A stretch of 64,000 nucleotides of DNA, from assembly GCF_019649055.1 (NCBI RefSeq), contig NW_026570227.1:124001-188000 (forward strand). The letters are read 5' to 3'. The notes below the pieces were generated by a model. It saw nothing but the letters and a program-made list of their open reading frames with translations. It searched no databases and was not told the origin of the DNA. Made by a program: the position numbers and the translations under genes. The stretch is from Paramacrobiotus metropolitanus. Lineage: Eukaryota; Tardigrada; Eutardigrada; Parachela; Macrobiotidae. Position 1 is the stretch's first letter, and the number at the start of each line of letters is the position of its first letter. Below, piece after piece: positions 1-10,566 of this stretch.

Positions 1-834
1 GAATTGCAACGCCTAGAGCTCCCGGCAGATAAACTTAAGAAGTTGTTAAATTTAATTAAATGTTACCAATCCGCGACGTCTATTTCAAAAAAACAGTTGC
101 AAGAATTGGTAGGCCATATGTCGTTCGCTTCAAAGGCGGTGTATGGCGCCCGTACGTTTACACGAATTTTTATAGATCAGCTCTCGATGCTGGACAAACC
201 GTGGCACAAAGTAAAGGTCAACAGTCTTTTACGTCACGAACTGTCATGGTGGGAGAAGTTTGCAAGCGAATTTAATGGTCTGTGTCCGTGCCCGCTAGGT
301 ACACCCCGCAAAGAGGTGGTAATCTGCACCGACGCGTCCTTCACTGGGTTTGGTGCAGTTGTCGGTGACACGTGGCTTGCCGGCACTTGGCTGCCGGATA
401 CTGTTGCATCACCCGGCTTTGAGCAGAACTGGGTGTCAGCGCCTTTGCTGCACGGTTCACTGCAGGGAAATATTAATTTTCTTGAATTAATTGCGGCGTG
501 CCTGCCGCTCATTCTTTGTGCATCCCGCCTTGAAGGATGCAAAGTGCTGGTTCTGTCGGACAACACCCAAACTGTTTCCTTCCTCAATAGAGGAACGACA
601 AAAAACGTTGAAGCGCTTAAATGGCTAAAGCGCGTGTTTGCCGCTAGCGTTGCTCATGACTACCGGGTCGTGTCGGCACACTCAGCCGGCATTAGAAATG
701 TTATGGCAGACGCCCTGAGCAGGTTGACCGAGTCACCGCAGCACAGGGCACGGTTTTTTGAATATTTTCGATTTCCCATCCCCGGGCCTAATTTGTCGTT
801 GTGTGCTTGTTGCAGTAACCAACTTACATCGTAG
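1..834 (+). CDS. RT/RNase H end of DIRS-like pol (partial at window edge)
   Basis: The C-terminal part of a reverse transcriptase and RNase H frame that enters from outside the window. The RNase H signature is visible as VVICTDASFTGFGAV, then NFLELIAACLPL, the SDN motif in VLVLSDNTQ, and the closing NVMADALSRL. The same order of motifs is known from DIRS-type RNase H. The frame overlaps the downstream recombinase frame by 77 bases, a usual compact arrangement in this order. Its true start is not visible. Confidence 0.8.
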   Translation, partial: ELQRLELPADKLKKLLNLIKCYQSATSISKKQLQELVGHMSFASKAVYGARTFTRIFIDQLSMLDKPWHKVKVNSLLRHELSWWEKFASEFNGLCPCPLGTPRKEVVICTDASFTGFGAVVGDTWLAGTWLPDTVASPGFEQNWVSAPLLHGSLQGNINFLELIAACLPLILCASRLEGCKVLVLSDNTQTVSFLNRGTTKNVEALKWLKRVFAASVAHDYRVVSAHSAGIRNVMADALSRLTESPQHRARFFEYFRFPIPGPNLSLCACCSNQLTS

Positions 835-1768
835 GCTGTCGGCACTTCGCCTGAAATCGATGGCAGCCGGCACAGCCAGAACTCGCTCCTCTCAGTGGAG
901 AACCTTTGTCTCCTTCTGTGCGCAGTATAAACTGCGAGCGCTACCAGCCACAGAAGAAACTATTGCCTTGTATATTGCTCACTTATCGAAAAGATTAGAA
1001 TTTCTTACTGTTAAAAATTATGTTTTCAGTTTGGTAACGTTTCACACATTTAATAATTTTGACCCACCTGACCTTAACCATTTCGTCATCAGGCAAGCAT
1101 TGGCCGGACTGCAGCGCAGTCGTACTGAGCTGCCAAATAAGCGCCTACCGCTATTGCCAAGCGATTTGCTAAAAATTCACAAAAATATGTGCGCTATAGA
1201 AAAGAAGTTCCGGCGTTGTTTTTGGGCCGCAACAGCGGTTGGGTTTTTCTCGTTGTTGCGCAGTTCAAACCTGTTTGAGAGCAAGAGTAATTCGCACCTG
1301 CTTTATCGTGACGTGCGGCTTACGCACGAAGGTGCTCTGTTGTCAGTTAAAGTTTTAAAAACCGATCGTTTTCAACAGAAAACAATCGAAATTCCAGTTC
1401 CCAGACTTGGACGGGAAAATTATTTGTGTCCCAGGGCGGCGCTGAAGAAGCTGATGCAGCATAACCGCTGCAGTGCTTCGAGCGCATTGTTTTCTTATTT
1501 TGATAATGGTACATTGACACCAATGTATTCCAGTCTATACAACCGCCTACTATCCACGTGCGCCCTCCACGCCGGCCTTGATGCATCCCGCATTTCCGCC
1601 CACTCGCTACGCAGCGGTGCCGCAACATTTTCAGCACAACTGGGGATTTCCGCATCCGCGCTGAAAGCCCAAGGCCATTGGAAAAGCGACTGCTACCAGC
1701 AGTACATTCAACGCGATTTCCTTGAACGTTCGGATTTTTGCCACGCCATTCGCAACGCGCTGCTCTGA
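758..1768 (+). CDS. Tyrosine recombinase of DIRS-like element
   Basis: 336 residues. The C-terminal half shows the tyrosine recombinase catalytic set: an Arg in FFSLLRSSNLF, then AHSLRSGAAT (H-x-x-R), QGHW, and a Tyr in DCYQQYI. In DIRS elements this enzyme integrates a circular DNA copy, so no target duplication is made. The N-terminal part has a core-binding-like region with ARTRSSQWRTFVSFC. The exact start is uncertain because the frame overlaps the end of the RNase H frame; an internal Met could also serve. Confidence 0.82.
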   Translation: MNIFDFPSPGLICRCVLVAVTNLHRRLSALRLKSMAAGTARTRSSQWRTFVSFCAQYKLRALPATEETIALYIAHLSKRLEFLTVKNYVFSLVTFHTFNNFDPPDLNHFVIRQALAGLQRSRTELPNKRLPLLPSDLLKIHKNMCAIEKKFRRCFWAATAVGFFSLLRSSNLFESKSNSHLLYRDVRLTHEGALLSVKVLKTDRFQQKTIEIPVPRLGRENYLCPRAALKKLMQHNRCSASSALFSYFDNGTLTPMYSSLYNRLLSTCALHAGLDASRISAHSLRSGAATFSAQLGISASALKAQGHWKSDCYQQYIQRDFLERSDFCHAIRNALL

Positions 1769-1836
1769 CTCATCGGCCATCTTCTGTTCGTCTCGCACTC
1801 ACATGTTCCTCTCCGTGTCTGTTCTGGGGGTTTTGA

Positions 1837-1920
1837 GTTGTTTCGCTACGCGGTTGTGCATTTGCAATAAAGAATATGCCCCTTTTAGTAGTTGTTCTGT
1901 ATGTAACCGGAAACAATAAT
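1837..1920 (+). repeat. Split direct repeat, first copy (B1)
   Basis: 84 bp, identical to 2182-2265. It begins GTTGTTTCGCTACGCGG and ends AAACAATAAT, and includes an AATAAA polyadenylation signal, so it may also end the element's transcript. Confidence 0.85.
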
Positions 1921-2181
1921 GGGCAAGATTATGCCCATAATCTGAGTATTATTGTTGGAGGTGGAGTATGTCTGTATTGTTGTGCTGTCTCCTGTCGGTT
2001 GTATGCTTGTACCGTAACCAATTAGCGAGCACCGTGCACCATCGCCCTTGTGGCCAGTTGGCAGCCAGTAGTATAAAAAAGGCGCGCTCGGTGCACGACG
2101 CCACATTCGGCACTGAAGTAGAATTCGCTGTTGCAATTATTTTGTTTTTTCTTTTTTGTTGTTGTTTTCTTTTGTCATGAG

Positions 2182-2265
2182 GTTGTTTCGCTACGCGGTT
2201 GTGCATTTGCAATAAAGAATATGCCCCTTTTAGTAGTTGTTCTGTATGTAACCGGAAACAATAAT
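2182..2265 (+). repeat. Split direct repeat, second copy (B2), element right end
   Basis: 84 bp, identical to 1837-1920. The homology stops abruptly at 2265, which I take as the element's right border. Confidence 0.8.
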
Positions 2266-3088
2266 ATCGTATTGACATTGTCGATTCGACAATGTACAAA
2301 GTGTTCTAAAGTGCGTAGAAGCGGAACACACACGTATTCTGCACAATGTACCGGGTGTCCGGGTCAGTTTCTTTAAACGCATGCTGCCATAATTATGATA
2401 TCGTATTAATTTTTTTGCAGAGCCCATCATTTCGCCGTTCATTGTACGAGTACTGGTTCCATGGGTGTACACTGTACAGTATATCGCATGCGTGCGATTG
2501 CGTAGCAGCTTTTATGTAATTGCTATTAATTTTACTGGTTGCATCCAGTGGCGTTGGGAGCTACGCTAAACGGAGCGGCTGATTAACAACTTTCTGGCAC
2601 TTTCTTTCAACCATGTCTCATCACTAAATTCCAACAGTTCCCGCTAACAGAAAATAGTATCGCTCGAAGATCGTTCTGTGGCATTTTTATTTATTGTTTT
2701 GTCAGGAAAAGCTAATTGGCAGCGGCGCGAGCACACTCTAAGCCAGTGTCTATGTTTTATCCGCGCATGCGAAATTTATCTTGTTTGCCAAAGTCAGCGC
2801 CCAGAAATGAACTGCCGGAACCTGCGTGAATCAACTGCTTGTCGGAATGCTATCGTCCGACTCGGTAATCACGATAGCGTTTGCGTGCGGCTTATCGCGG
2901 AAGTGCGATAAGAGGTCGCGCATTCCCTCGTCCAGTCGACAGTATACAATTAACATAGCCGGTTAACCGGTCCTGTACACAGTGTACAGTCACTTAGAGC
3001 AGCCGGTCGCTGTCAAATGACTCAAAACCAGCAGTCACTTATATTGTACCAGTGTTTCTTATAGCGATCAACGCTTTTCTCTTCGATC
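2266..3088. other. Spacer with the upstream region of P-loop copy 1
   Basis: No gene seen. From about 2660 the sequence is recognisably related to the region upstream of the second family copy (4530-4964) and, inverted, to that of the fourth copy (11834-12370). Shared landmarks are GATCGTTCTG, TTTTGTCA, GTGAATCAAC, GACTCGGTAAT and a small stem-loop at 2890-2911. The whole unit, promoter included, was therefore duplicated. Confidence 0.6.
2890..2911 (+). promoter_or_regulatory. Stem-loop upstream of P-loop copy 1
   Basis: Arms CTTATCGC and GCGATAAG (8 bp) around a six-base loop, about 180 bases before the ATG. The same hairpin stands upstream of copies 2 and 4. The outer pair is C-G here and G-C at copy 2. 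Confidence 0.5.
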
Positions 3089-3580
3089 ATGGGTGATCTA
3101 TTTGGCGGACGGAGGTCGCCGCATCCACAGCGCCGCAAACAGGAATATCAGGCACAGCGCCACTGCGATGACGCGCTCTTCCAGCAGCGCTTTCCAGAGC
3201 CGGAGAACGCCAACGCGGTCAAACGACAGGATCTGCCACAGGAATTCCCGCGCGAACAGGAACAGCGGGAAGATGAGCGAAAAGTTGAGCAGCAGCGTTA
3301 CGAAGCGGAACGGCAGCACCAGGCGATGCAGGCCGGTCGGGAGCAACGGCAAAAGGTCGCCGATGAGCTGCAGCGCTCCATCCGAGACCGCGAGCAGAAG
3401 ATCGCTTTCGTCAACAGCCTGAAACTAAAGATTCGTCAGACGGATTCTCTGCTGATACTGGGTCCGAAGGGAACCGGCAAACTACCTTCCCGCGGTTTCC
3501 TTTACGTCGCTCATGTGGTGGCTGAACAAAGTGCCCAGGCCGAAACCGTCACTCTCGGACGGCACAGTGAGCAAGGCCTT
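3089..3580 (+). pseudogene. Coiled-coil P-loop family, copy 1, relic
   Basis: Starts MGDLFGG like its paralogues and keeps the Gln/Glu/Arg-rich coiled-coil, the DREQKIAFVNS block and the Walker A core GPKGTGK. It lacks the N-terminal VDYAAITAP block. Just after the Walker A the frame shifts: codons matching the paralogues' WLLNKVPKPKPSRSDG stretch continue in another frame. The remaining two thirds of the gene are gone. I read it as a dead partial duplicate of the gene at 4965 or 7737. Confidence 0.75.
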
Positions 3581-4964
3581 CCACGCTAAAGAACCCTTTA
3601 ACGTTTGTCTTTTTAATGCAACACAAACCCTAAGAATCGTGACAGTATCCACAGCCAAAAACTTCTGTTTTGAAACGCCTGCCAAAAAATTACGCTGTGC
3701 TCAAATTATGTAAAACCTTACGTATCGCGCTGGCACTCGGACGAAGAAAATCGTAACGTGCCGGTACCGGACCCTTTCAAGTTCACCATATTGCTCGCTT
3801 TCTAAACTGCGATAACTATGTGTGCCGTTACTACTGAGCCTTGTTAGTCAGTGCTGTCTGGGATTCTCATCATTTAGCATTACAGGTACCCTGCATGACC
3901 TGATCGCGTTTCCCTTTAAGCATGTTATCTCACATTATTATATCGCTGAGCAAACGACACGCCTAAAAGGCACTAACAACTGCAGAAATTTACGAACAAG
4001 CCCTTCTCTATTCAAACCAGATGCCGGACAACTGTTCACTAGACGACTGGAGGCGTGACTGTTGGCCGTGGCACACTGTTTCTGGATTCTGTTCTTAAAG
4101 TACTGTCCCGGTGTTGCGCAATTAATGCGCGCACCAGTGATCAGTCGCCAGTGTAAACACAAAATGTCGTAACATAATATATAAATATGTACAAGTAGAC
4201 GAAAGCGGAAGCGTGCATTTACACGTTCTATATACAATGTACTGGGTCAGATTTTTCGGGCAAATTAAACGCGTATTATACCAGGTTATGGGCAGAGGCC
4301 CCCATTTCGCCATCCATTGTGGAAGTATATGCTTCAGGAGGGTAATAAAGCCTAGATTCAGTAACTAAGCCAGGTTGTATTGTAGTCGTTGACTGATTGC
4401 CGGCAGCAGTGCTGCGAGCTACGGCTAATCGGACTAAGCTGCCCCGCATTCTTATAAGTATTTGAATGTGACCGTTTGTCAATTTCCTTCAAGGAAGTTA
4501 CCGCCTCATCGCCAGGTTCCAAAATTTCCGTTCCAAGATCGTTCTGCAATTTCGTATTTTGTCAAGAGGCCCTTAAGCGACAGCGACGCGATCACAAGTC
4601 ACGGCTCTGCCGATGTGTAAATTACTGACAGTACTGAGTATCTGCCCATGCACAATTTATCGTGTTTCCCATAGCCAGCGCCCTGCCATGAACGGGACAA
4701 ACCTGTGTGAATCAACAGCATATCGGAATTATCGTCGGTGACTCGGTAATTATCATGCACGACAGCGTTTGCGTAGTCGGTTATCGCGGCAATGCGATAA
4801 CAGGGCGCGCACTCCCTCGCCGAATCGGCACTCCGCAGTATAAAATTATTTTCATGCCGGTGTTGTACATTGAACCGCGCACTTGTGATTCTGCCAGTGT
4901 CAACTGAATAAAATTCTTTCACTATCCGATAGTTTTTAACCCTACGAGCACGTTCTATTCAGTC
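3581..4964. other. Spacer between P-loop copies 1 and 2
   Basis: No supported gene. Its 3' part, from about 4300, is repeated in inverted orientation at about 11834-12460 as the flank of copy 4. The last 430 bases also match the flank of copy 1. A stem-loop with arms TTATCGC and GCGATAA lies at 4782-4801. Confidence 0.5.
4780..4802 (+). promoter_or_regulatory. Stem-loop upstream of P-loop copy 2
   Basis: GTTATCGC and GCGATAAC arms around a six-base loop, about 165 bases before the ATG at 4965. This is equivalent in position to the hairpin before copy 1. Confidence 0.5.
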
Positions 4965-6061
4965 ATGGGTAATATCTTTGGCGGAGGATCGCCGCCGCCG
5001 GTGGATTATGCCGCTATTACGGCCCCTTTCGTCGCAGCAATGAACAACCAAGCGCAGGAGCACCAGGCGCAGCAACAACGCCAGAACGCGCAATTCCAGC
5101 AGCGTCTTGACGACCTGACGAAGAACAACGCGGTGGAACGCGAGCGCCTGAGGCTGGATATGCAGCGCGACCAGGAACAACGCGAGCTCCAATGGCAAAA
5201 GAAACAGCAAGAATACGAAGCCGACCGGTTGGAGTTAACGAACAACATAAAGGAAAATCAGGAACAGCTGAAAAAGGTCACCGAGGAACTGCAGCTCCCA
5301 ATTAAAGAGCGCGAAGAGCGAATCGCCTTCGTTAACAGCTTGGAGTTGCCGATTTGGCAGACAAATTCCGTACTTATGCTGGGTCCGAAGGGAACCGGAA
5401 AAACCACCTTCTTGTGGTTGCTGAACAAGGTTCCGAAGCCAAAACCGTCTCGCTCGGACGGGACGGTAGATATCGTGCATGTTGACGGGTTCGTGGATTC
5501 CATCGGATTGCGCGGATGGACACCGGAGGAACTGCTGAAGTTACTGGTTCTGATGATCTACGAAGGAATCCCCAAGGACCTCATCGTTTTCACTAACGAC
5601 CGCATCCAGCAGCCCATCATGACGCTGGGTCTGCTGGGCGTTAATCAGCCCATGATGGTCATTATGTCGGGTGATTTCTGGAAGAACTTCGAGCCGAGGC
5701 ATGCCGAGGACCAGCTGATCCACCTGGTGGAAGACAACAAGGAGTGCGCCGCGTGGAACCCGAGAAAAATTTGCGACGCGTGTACGATTTGCCGGTGTAC
5801 GAGGATATCAAGGAGTACCAACTGGGTACCACGCCCATCACGCATCACGACAATTTGGAGGCGCTGGTGCAGAAACGGGAGGACGCCGGGATTCGGCCGT
5901 TCCGCTTCCTGATGGACAGTCTCGGCAAGCAGTTTTTCGTGGAGTCGGAGAATAATCATACCATGGAAGCGCTGTTTCGCTTCATCTACATCTACGAGAA
6001 GAAGTACGCGAGAGACCGGCTCAAGTTCATGAATAACGCCACGTTGCAGGACTTCAAATAA
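4965..6061 (+). pseudogene. Coiled-coil P-loop family, copy 2, one frame change
   Basis: About 365 codons of family sequence. Order: Met-Gly start (MGNIFGGGSPPP), the VDYAAITAPFVAAMN block, a long Gln/Glu/Arg coiled coil (about residues 20-135), KEREERIAFVNS, Walker A GPKGTGKT, a DSIGLRGW block that could be a G3-like motif, and a C-terminal NNATLQDFK. Compared with the copy at 7737, one base is missing near 5740 (in the stretch coding EDAKGVRRVEPE), so the last third continues in another frame. All else is preserved, so this is either a very young pseudogene or a sequencing error. AATAAA overlaps the stop codon. Confidence 0.75.
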
Positions 6062-6064
6062 AAG

Positions 6065-6278
6065 ATCACTGATATGCTACGTCGTTGTGATTTTGCGCGT
6101 TTGCCAGCTTAGCGATGAAAGGCTGGATGAAGCTTGAGATATCTTTTACATCAAAAGTCGTTGATATTATGTGTGCGTTTTTCGTCGCACTTCGCAGTTT
6201 CTTGGAAAAGCACAACTGGTCCAAAATAAGGTTCTAAATTCAGAAAATGCTATTGTTTGCATAAAGGTAGATTACGAA
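6065..6278. other. 3' flank of copy 2
   Basis: No gene seen. It ends with ATTACGAA (6271-6278), the left target duplication of the adjoining MITE. Confidence 0.6.
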
Positions 6279-6799
6279 CAGACTTGGGCCACCTTTTTGG
6301 TGGAGGGGAAAAATCCCACCTTTTCCGCCCACCTCCACCTTTTTTGGAGGGCGGAGGTGGGTGGGTGGAAAGTTTGAAGCAGGTGGGCGGTGGCGGGGTG
6401 GAAAATACGAGCGCGGGCGGAGGTGGGAAAAATTCAAAAGTGGGAGGAAAACGGACCCGCCACATTCAAAAAATATTGTTTTTCAGCCCAAAATCGAAAA
6501 AAATTTTCACTGACATCATTGTCACTTTTGGCAATCCGGGCACGTGAAAAATTAAATACTTTTTTAATCACATGCTCCCTGTAATACTCTTCAAGTGCAA
6601 CACAAGCCAAACACACAATAAAAACTGACGAAAATTTTTTTTAAAGCCAGTCGGCGGGCGGGTGGACAGTGGAAACATTCATTGTTGGTGGGCGGAGGTG
6701 GGCCATTTTTTAAGCGTGGTGGGACGGGGTGGAGTGGAAAATTTGTGGGGTTAGGTGGGGTGGGTAAAGGGTGGAAAACGCAAAGGTGGCCCAAGTCTG
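6279..6799. mobile_element. hAT-type MITE, 521 bp, GGTGGG-rich
   Basis: Perfect 18-bp terminal inverted repeats: CAGACTTGGGCCACCTTT at 6279-6296 and its complement at 6782-6799. It is flanked by a perfect 8-bp duplication, ATTACGAA, at 6271-6278 and 6800-6807. An 8-bp target duplication and a CAG start are typical of the hAT superfamily. The inside is built of GGTGGG/GGAGG runs with long self-complementary stretches and an AT-rich middle; no transposase is present. Open frames in it are low-complexity and not believable genes. Confidence 0.9.
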
Positions 6800-6807
6800 A
6801 TTACGAA

Positions 6808-7736
6808 CCTACTGTGCTTAAAAATATATTTTTCGGTGCAGAGATCAAAACCTACAAAGTAAAAAAATTCAGTGAGCTGAATGCGTCATAGCGATAGAGA
6901 CAGAGTACTAAGAGCAGTTTGGTCACCACACTGTGGTGAAAGCTTATATGTGCCGGGTTTTCTCTGGCTACGGTTTTAACACTAAATTAACACAAAATAG
7001 TGATAATACAGTAGTAATCACAGTATTGCTTACTGAACGCTCACTTGGGTGCATGTAACGCACTTCTTAAGGTCACGAAAGACACAGATGATTTCTGATG
7101 TTTTTGCAATGTTTAAAATTGGATCATCTTACGTAATGTAATTCTGCGGAGGGTTATTTAACTATCGTGTGAACTGGCTGGTGGCGAATAAAGTGGTATA
7201 CTTATCTCCACGCTGGTTTTCACGTTTCATAAACCAGCTGCACATTGTACCGATCGACCTTCCCGCCGTTTACGAACGTCTTCACGCCCATATTGAAATT
7301 TTACGGAAGCTGTCGTCTGCAGGTCTGTAAGCTGATAAAACGAATGACACACCGCCGATGCAATTCGGGCGTTCACGCGATATAACGTTCGAACCAGAAA
7401 CAAGAAATTAAGACAGAGTCGATTTATCGTGTTTGCGAAGACCACGGCAGTAAATCTGGCCGAATCGGTATGAATCAGCGGGGCCTGCTAGAATGTTATC
7501 ATCTGCCATATCATCCAAGCGCACCGTGACGCTTACACTCCTTCCACTGGGTTCGGGCTTTATCAGCGTTAGCAAGATAACAGACCAGCGCACCGGCACC
7601 GTCACGTAAAATCCACATTAATATAAAAATGAAGAGCCGACACTGCACAATCTTTATTAGGAAGTGTTATAATATCTGCATGGACCAAATAGTTCCACTG
7701 ATTCTTACGGCAGCCATCGACGCTTTCTGGTCAATC
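6808..7736. other. Upstream region of P-loop copy 3
   Basis: No gene seen. It does not show the clear upstream similarity shared by copies 1, 2 and 4, so copy 3 may have its own promoter. The open frame could be extended upstream to 7629, but that leader has no match in the paralogues. Confidence 0.4.
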
Positions 7737-8822
7737 ATGGGAAAACGGCATTCGAAGCCGGTGGATTATGCCGCCATTACGGCCCCGCTGGTCGCGCAAA
7801 TGAACCAGCACCGACAGGAATACCAAGCGCAGCGGCTACGCGATGATGCGCTCTTCCATCAGCGCCTCAACGACCTGCAGAACTCAAACGCGGCGGAGCG
7901 CGACAGCCTGCTGAAGAATTTCCGCCTGGAGCAGGAAGTGTGGGACGGTAAATGGCAAGCTGAAAAGCAGCGCTACGAATCACAACTGGAGGAACTGACG
8001 CAGACAATGGAGAGCAATCAGGTGCAGCTGCAAAAGGTCATCGCTGAACTGCAGCTCCCCATTAAAGAGCGCGAAGAGAGAATTGCCTATGTCAACAGTC
8101 GAAAGCTGCCGATCCGGCAGACGGAATCCGTGCTACTGTTAGGTATGAAAGGCTTGGGCAAAAGCACCTTCTTGTGGTTGCTGAACAAAGGACCCAAGCC
8201 GAAACCGTCACGCTCAGACGGCACGGTGGAGATCCTGCATGTGGACGGGTTCGTGGACTCCATTGGACTGCGCGGATGGGGCCCGGAGGAACTGCTGAAA
8301 CTGCTGGTCTTGATGATCTACGACGGGATCCCCAAGGATCTTATCGTCTTCGGCAACGACCGCATCCAGCTGCCCATTATGTCGCTGGGCCTGCTGGGCG
8401 TTAACAATCCCATGATCGTCATGATGTCCAGTGAGTTTTGGAGGAACCTTGAGCCGGAGGATGAGGATGACCAGCCGATTCACTTGGTGGAGGACGCCAA
8501 GGGGGTGCGGCGCGTGGAACCCGAAAAGGATTTGCGCCGCGTGTATAATATGAAGGTGTACGCGGAAATTAAGAAACACCAACTGGGTACCACGCCCATC
8601 ACCCACCACGATGACTTGGAGTCGCTGGTGCGGACGCGGAATGACGCAGGGATTCGGCCGTTCCAGTTCCTTATGGACGGACTGGGTCAGCAGTTCCATG
8701 TGGAAAAGGAGAACGACCACTACATGGAGGCGCTCTTTCGCTTCATTTACATCTACGAGACAAAGTACAAGAGGGACCGACTCAAGTTCATGAATAACGC
8801 AACGCTGCAGGAGTTCAAATAA
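7737..8822 (+). CDS. Coiled-coil P-loop NTPase-like protein with Met-Gly start (intact copy 3)
   Basis: 361 residues. I chose the Met at 7737 because the paralogues align from it (MGKRHSKPVDYAAITAP); it also gives Gly2 and Ser6, the classic N-myristoylation pattern, which suggests membrane attachment. Residues about 20-135 form a charged coiled coil. KEREERIAYVNS leads into a Walker A, GMKGLGKST, near residue 138. DSIGLRGW near 173 could serve as a DxxG switch, and FGNDRI near 205 is a weak guanine-specificity candidate. The layout recalls immunity-type GTPases, but I cannot name a family. The C-terminus, FMNNATLQEFK, is shared by all copies that keep it. AATAAA overlaps the stop codon. Confidence 0.8.
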   Translation: MGKRHSKPVDYAAITAPLVAQMNQHRQEYQAQRLRDDALFHQRLNDLQNSNAAERDSLLKNFRLEQEVWDGKWQAEKQRYESQLEELTQTMESNQVQLQKVIAELQLPIKEREERIAYVNSRKLPIRQTESVLLLGMKGLGKSTFLWLLNKGPKPKPSRSDGTVEILHVDGFVDSIGLRGWGPEELLKLLVLMIYDGIPKDLIVFGNDRIQLPIMSLGLLGVNNPMIVMMSSEFWRNLEPEDEDDQPIHLVEDAKGVRRVEPEKDLRRVYNMKVYAEIKKHQLGTTPITHHDDLESLVRTRNDAGIRPFQFLMDGLGQQFHVEKENDHYMEALFRFIYIYETKYKRDRLKFMNNATLQEFK

Positions 8823-9065
8823 AAGATGACAGGTTGTTTCCCCTTTATGTTTCTAATTAATTAATGTCATTTTACTGAATCCATATTGCAGTCATGCACC
8901 CACACATTGTGCTTTGTCCAGCTGCTGTTAGCTGGTTACGAGATATAAACGTGCTTTGATGAAACCGAGCTTCACGTTTTATTTTGTCTTTCATAAATTA
9001 ATTCCCAAACGCCCATACACAGTAATTACAACGACGATGACATCGTATATATTAATGAATGATCG
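8823..9065. other. Convergent spacer between copy 3 and copy 4
   Basis: 243 bases separating two genes that run toward each other. No further gene seen. Confidence 0.5.
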
Positions 9066-9239
9066 TTATTTGAAGTCCTGCAGCGTGGCGTTATTCATGA
9101 ACTTGAGCCGGTCTCTCTTGTACTTTGTCTCGTAGATGTAAATGAAGCGAAAGAGCGCTTCCATGGTATGGTTATTATCTTTTTCTCCATGAAAAACTGC
9201 TTGCCGAGACTGTCCATCAGGAAGCGGAACGGAACGGCC

Positions 9240-9574
9240 TATGATGGTGGATCTAGAAAGAATCCACGGACAGAGACAGAAACGGAATCTATCCTGCAGA
9301 GTGAGCAGTGTTGTATACTACGAGCTATGCGGAAACGCAAGACACCCGACAATCAACTGCACACTTTTATATCCCATTCATATAGCACTACAGATGCTCC
9401 CGCAGCAGATGCTGCGGGGCCAAAAGTACAGCAAGTTACTCAGACGACGATGGCTAGCAACTGAAGAATCTACCAGATCGAAGAGCTGGTAGATGGAGAA
9501 AATCACTAGCAAAACAGCAAAACAACTTAGCACCCGCACCTGTGCGGGCGTACGGGAGGCCACTCTTCCTCACA
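9240..9574 (+). repeat. Left LTR of the TRIM-like element
   Basis: Begins TATGATGGTGG and ends CCTCACA; nearly identical to 10567-10903. The first two bases could belong to the flank, giving a TG...CA repeat. Confidence 0.8.
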
Positions 9575-10349
9575 TGCCTGCGGGTGGAACCCGTGAGGTC
9601 CTCCGAGCGTATCGCGCGGCGTCGCGAACTCCCCTCCACGTCTTCCCGGGTTGAAGTCATGGGTGGCCGCTGGGGCTGTAAACCTCCGCTCACCAGTCCA
9701 CATAGCCGATGCGCATCCTTCACACTGCAGACACGGCCTCGTGCCTGCGGTACTGGAAAAACTGACACATACACTTTCGTTTCACTTTTTTCGCACCTTC
9801 GCTTCGGATTCGTTTCATTTCTGTATCCTCTGACGTCACCGGTGCCTGCGGTACTGGAAAGACGTCACATACGGCTGCTTCACATCGGTTTACGGTACAC
9901 TTCGGTTCGGCTCGGTTCACGGTTCGCTTCGGTTTTGGATCCAGTCCGCTCTGACCTCTTTAACCTTGTCTGGGTCGACGCACTGGCTGCGACGAAATTT
10001 ACGACTGCGACGACGTCCAACCCGGAACTGGGCAAATTCCAATTTTCTTCAGTCGGAAAAGGTCACGTTCTGAGAAAAATCGGGCAGGGGTTTGGGGCAC
10101 TGGTACACTGGTGACCCTGCAAACACCAAAATACGCTTCTTCAGTGGGGAAATTCCGCTGCACCCGTCCAGGAAAGGTCGTCATCCCAGGAAAATCGGGC
10201 AGGGGTTTGGGGCAAATTGACACTGGTGACCCTGCGGAGCAGCTCATTGCATCGTCTGTGGTGGCAGGGTACACGTGGGCTTCGGTGGCTGGCAGTCCTT
10301 TAGCTGCTGTGGACTGGAGTTGGCGTAGTCGTCGCTGGCTGGTTGCTGA

Positions 10350-10480
10350 CATTCTTGTTCCATCTTCTTTTCGCGATCCATCTTCTTTTCGCGATGACGG
10401 CATCCGTATAGCCGTTCTTCTTGTTCCATCTTCTTTCGCGATCCATCTTCTTTTCGCGATGACGGCATCCGTATAGCCGT
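10350..10480 (+). repeat. Tandem duplication inside the TRIM-like element
   Basis: Two copies of a roughly 65-bp unit built on CCATCTTCTTTTCGCGA and GACGGCATCCGTATAGCCGT. They are non-coding as far as I can see. Confidence 0.6.
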
Positions 10481-10566
10481 TCCCTTTTGCTGCTGCTGCT
10501 GCGGTATCCTTATAACCGCTTAAACGATTAATGGTCCCAATGGATAAACGACACGCTCTGCTACCA

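Larger units (their letters stand above)
1..2265 (+). mobile_element. DIRS/PAT-like tyrosine-recombinase retroelement, left part outside the window
   Basis: Right part of a retroelement that pairs an RT/RNase H frame with a tyrosine recombinase instead of an integrase, the hallmark of the DIRS order. Its right end has split direct repeats: an 84-bp block at 1837-1920 recurs identically at 2182-2265, with 261 bp between them. This matches the B1-A2-B2 arrangement of PAT/Ngaro-type elements; the matching A1 would lie left of the window. The intervening block has a TATA-like stretch near 2070. The 84-bp repeat contains AATAAA. The visible reading frames look whole and the repeats are identical, so the copy is probably young. 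Confidence 0.8.

Noticed and set aside
6250-6550. Gly-rich and Pro-rich open frames on both strands
   Set aside because: They are the translation of GGTGGG runs inside a MITE.
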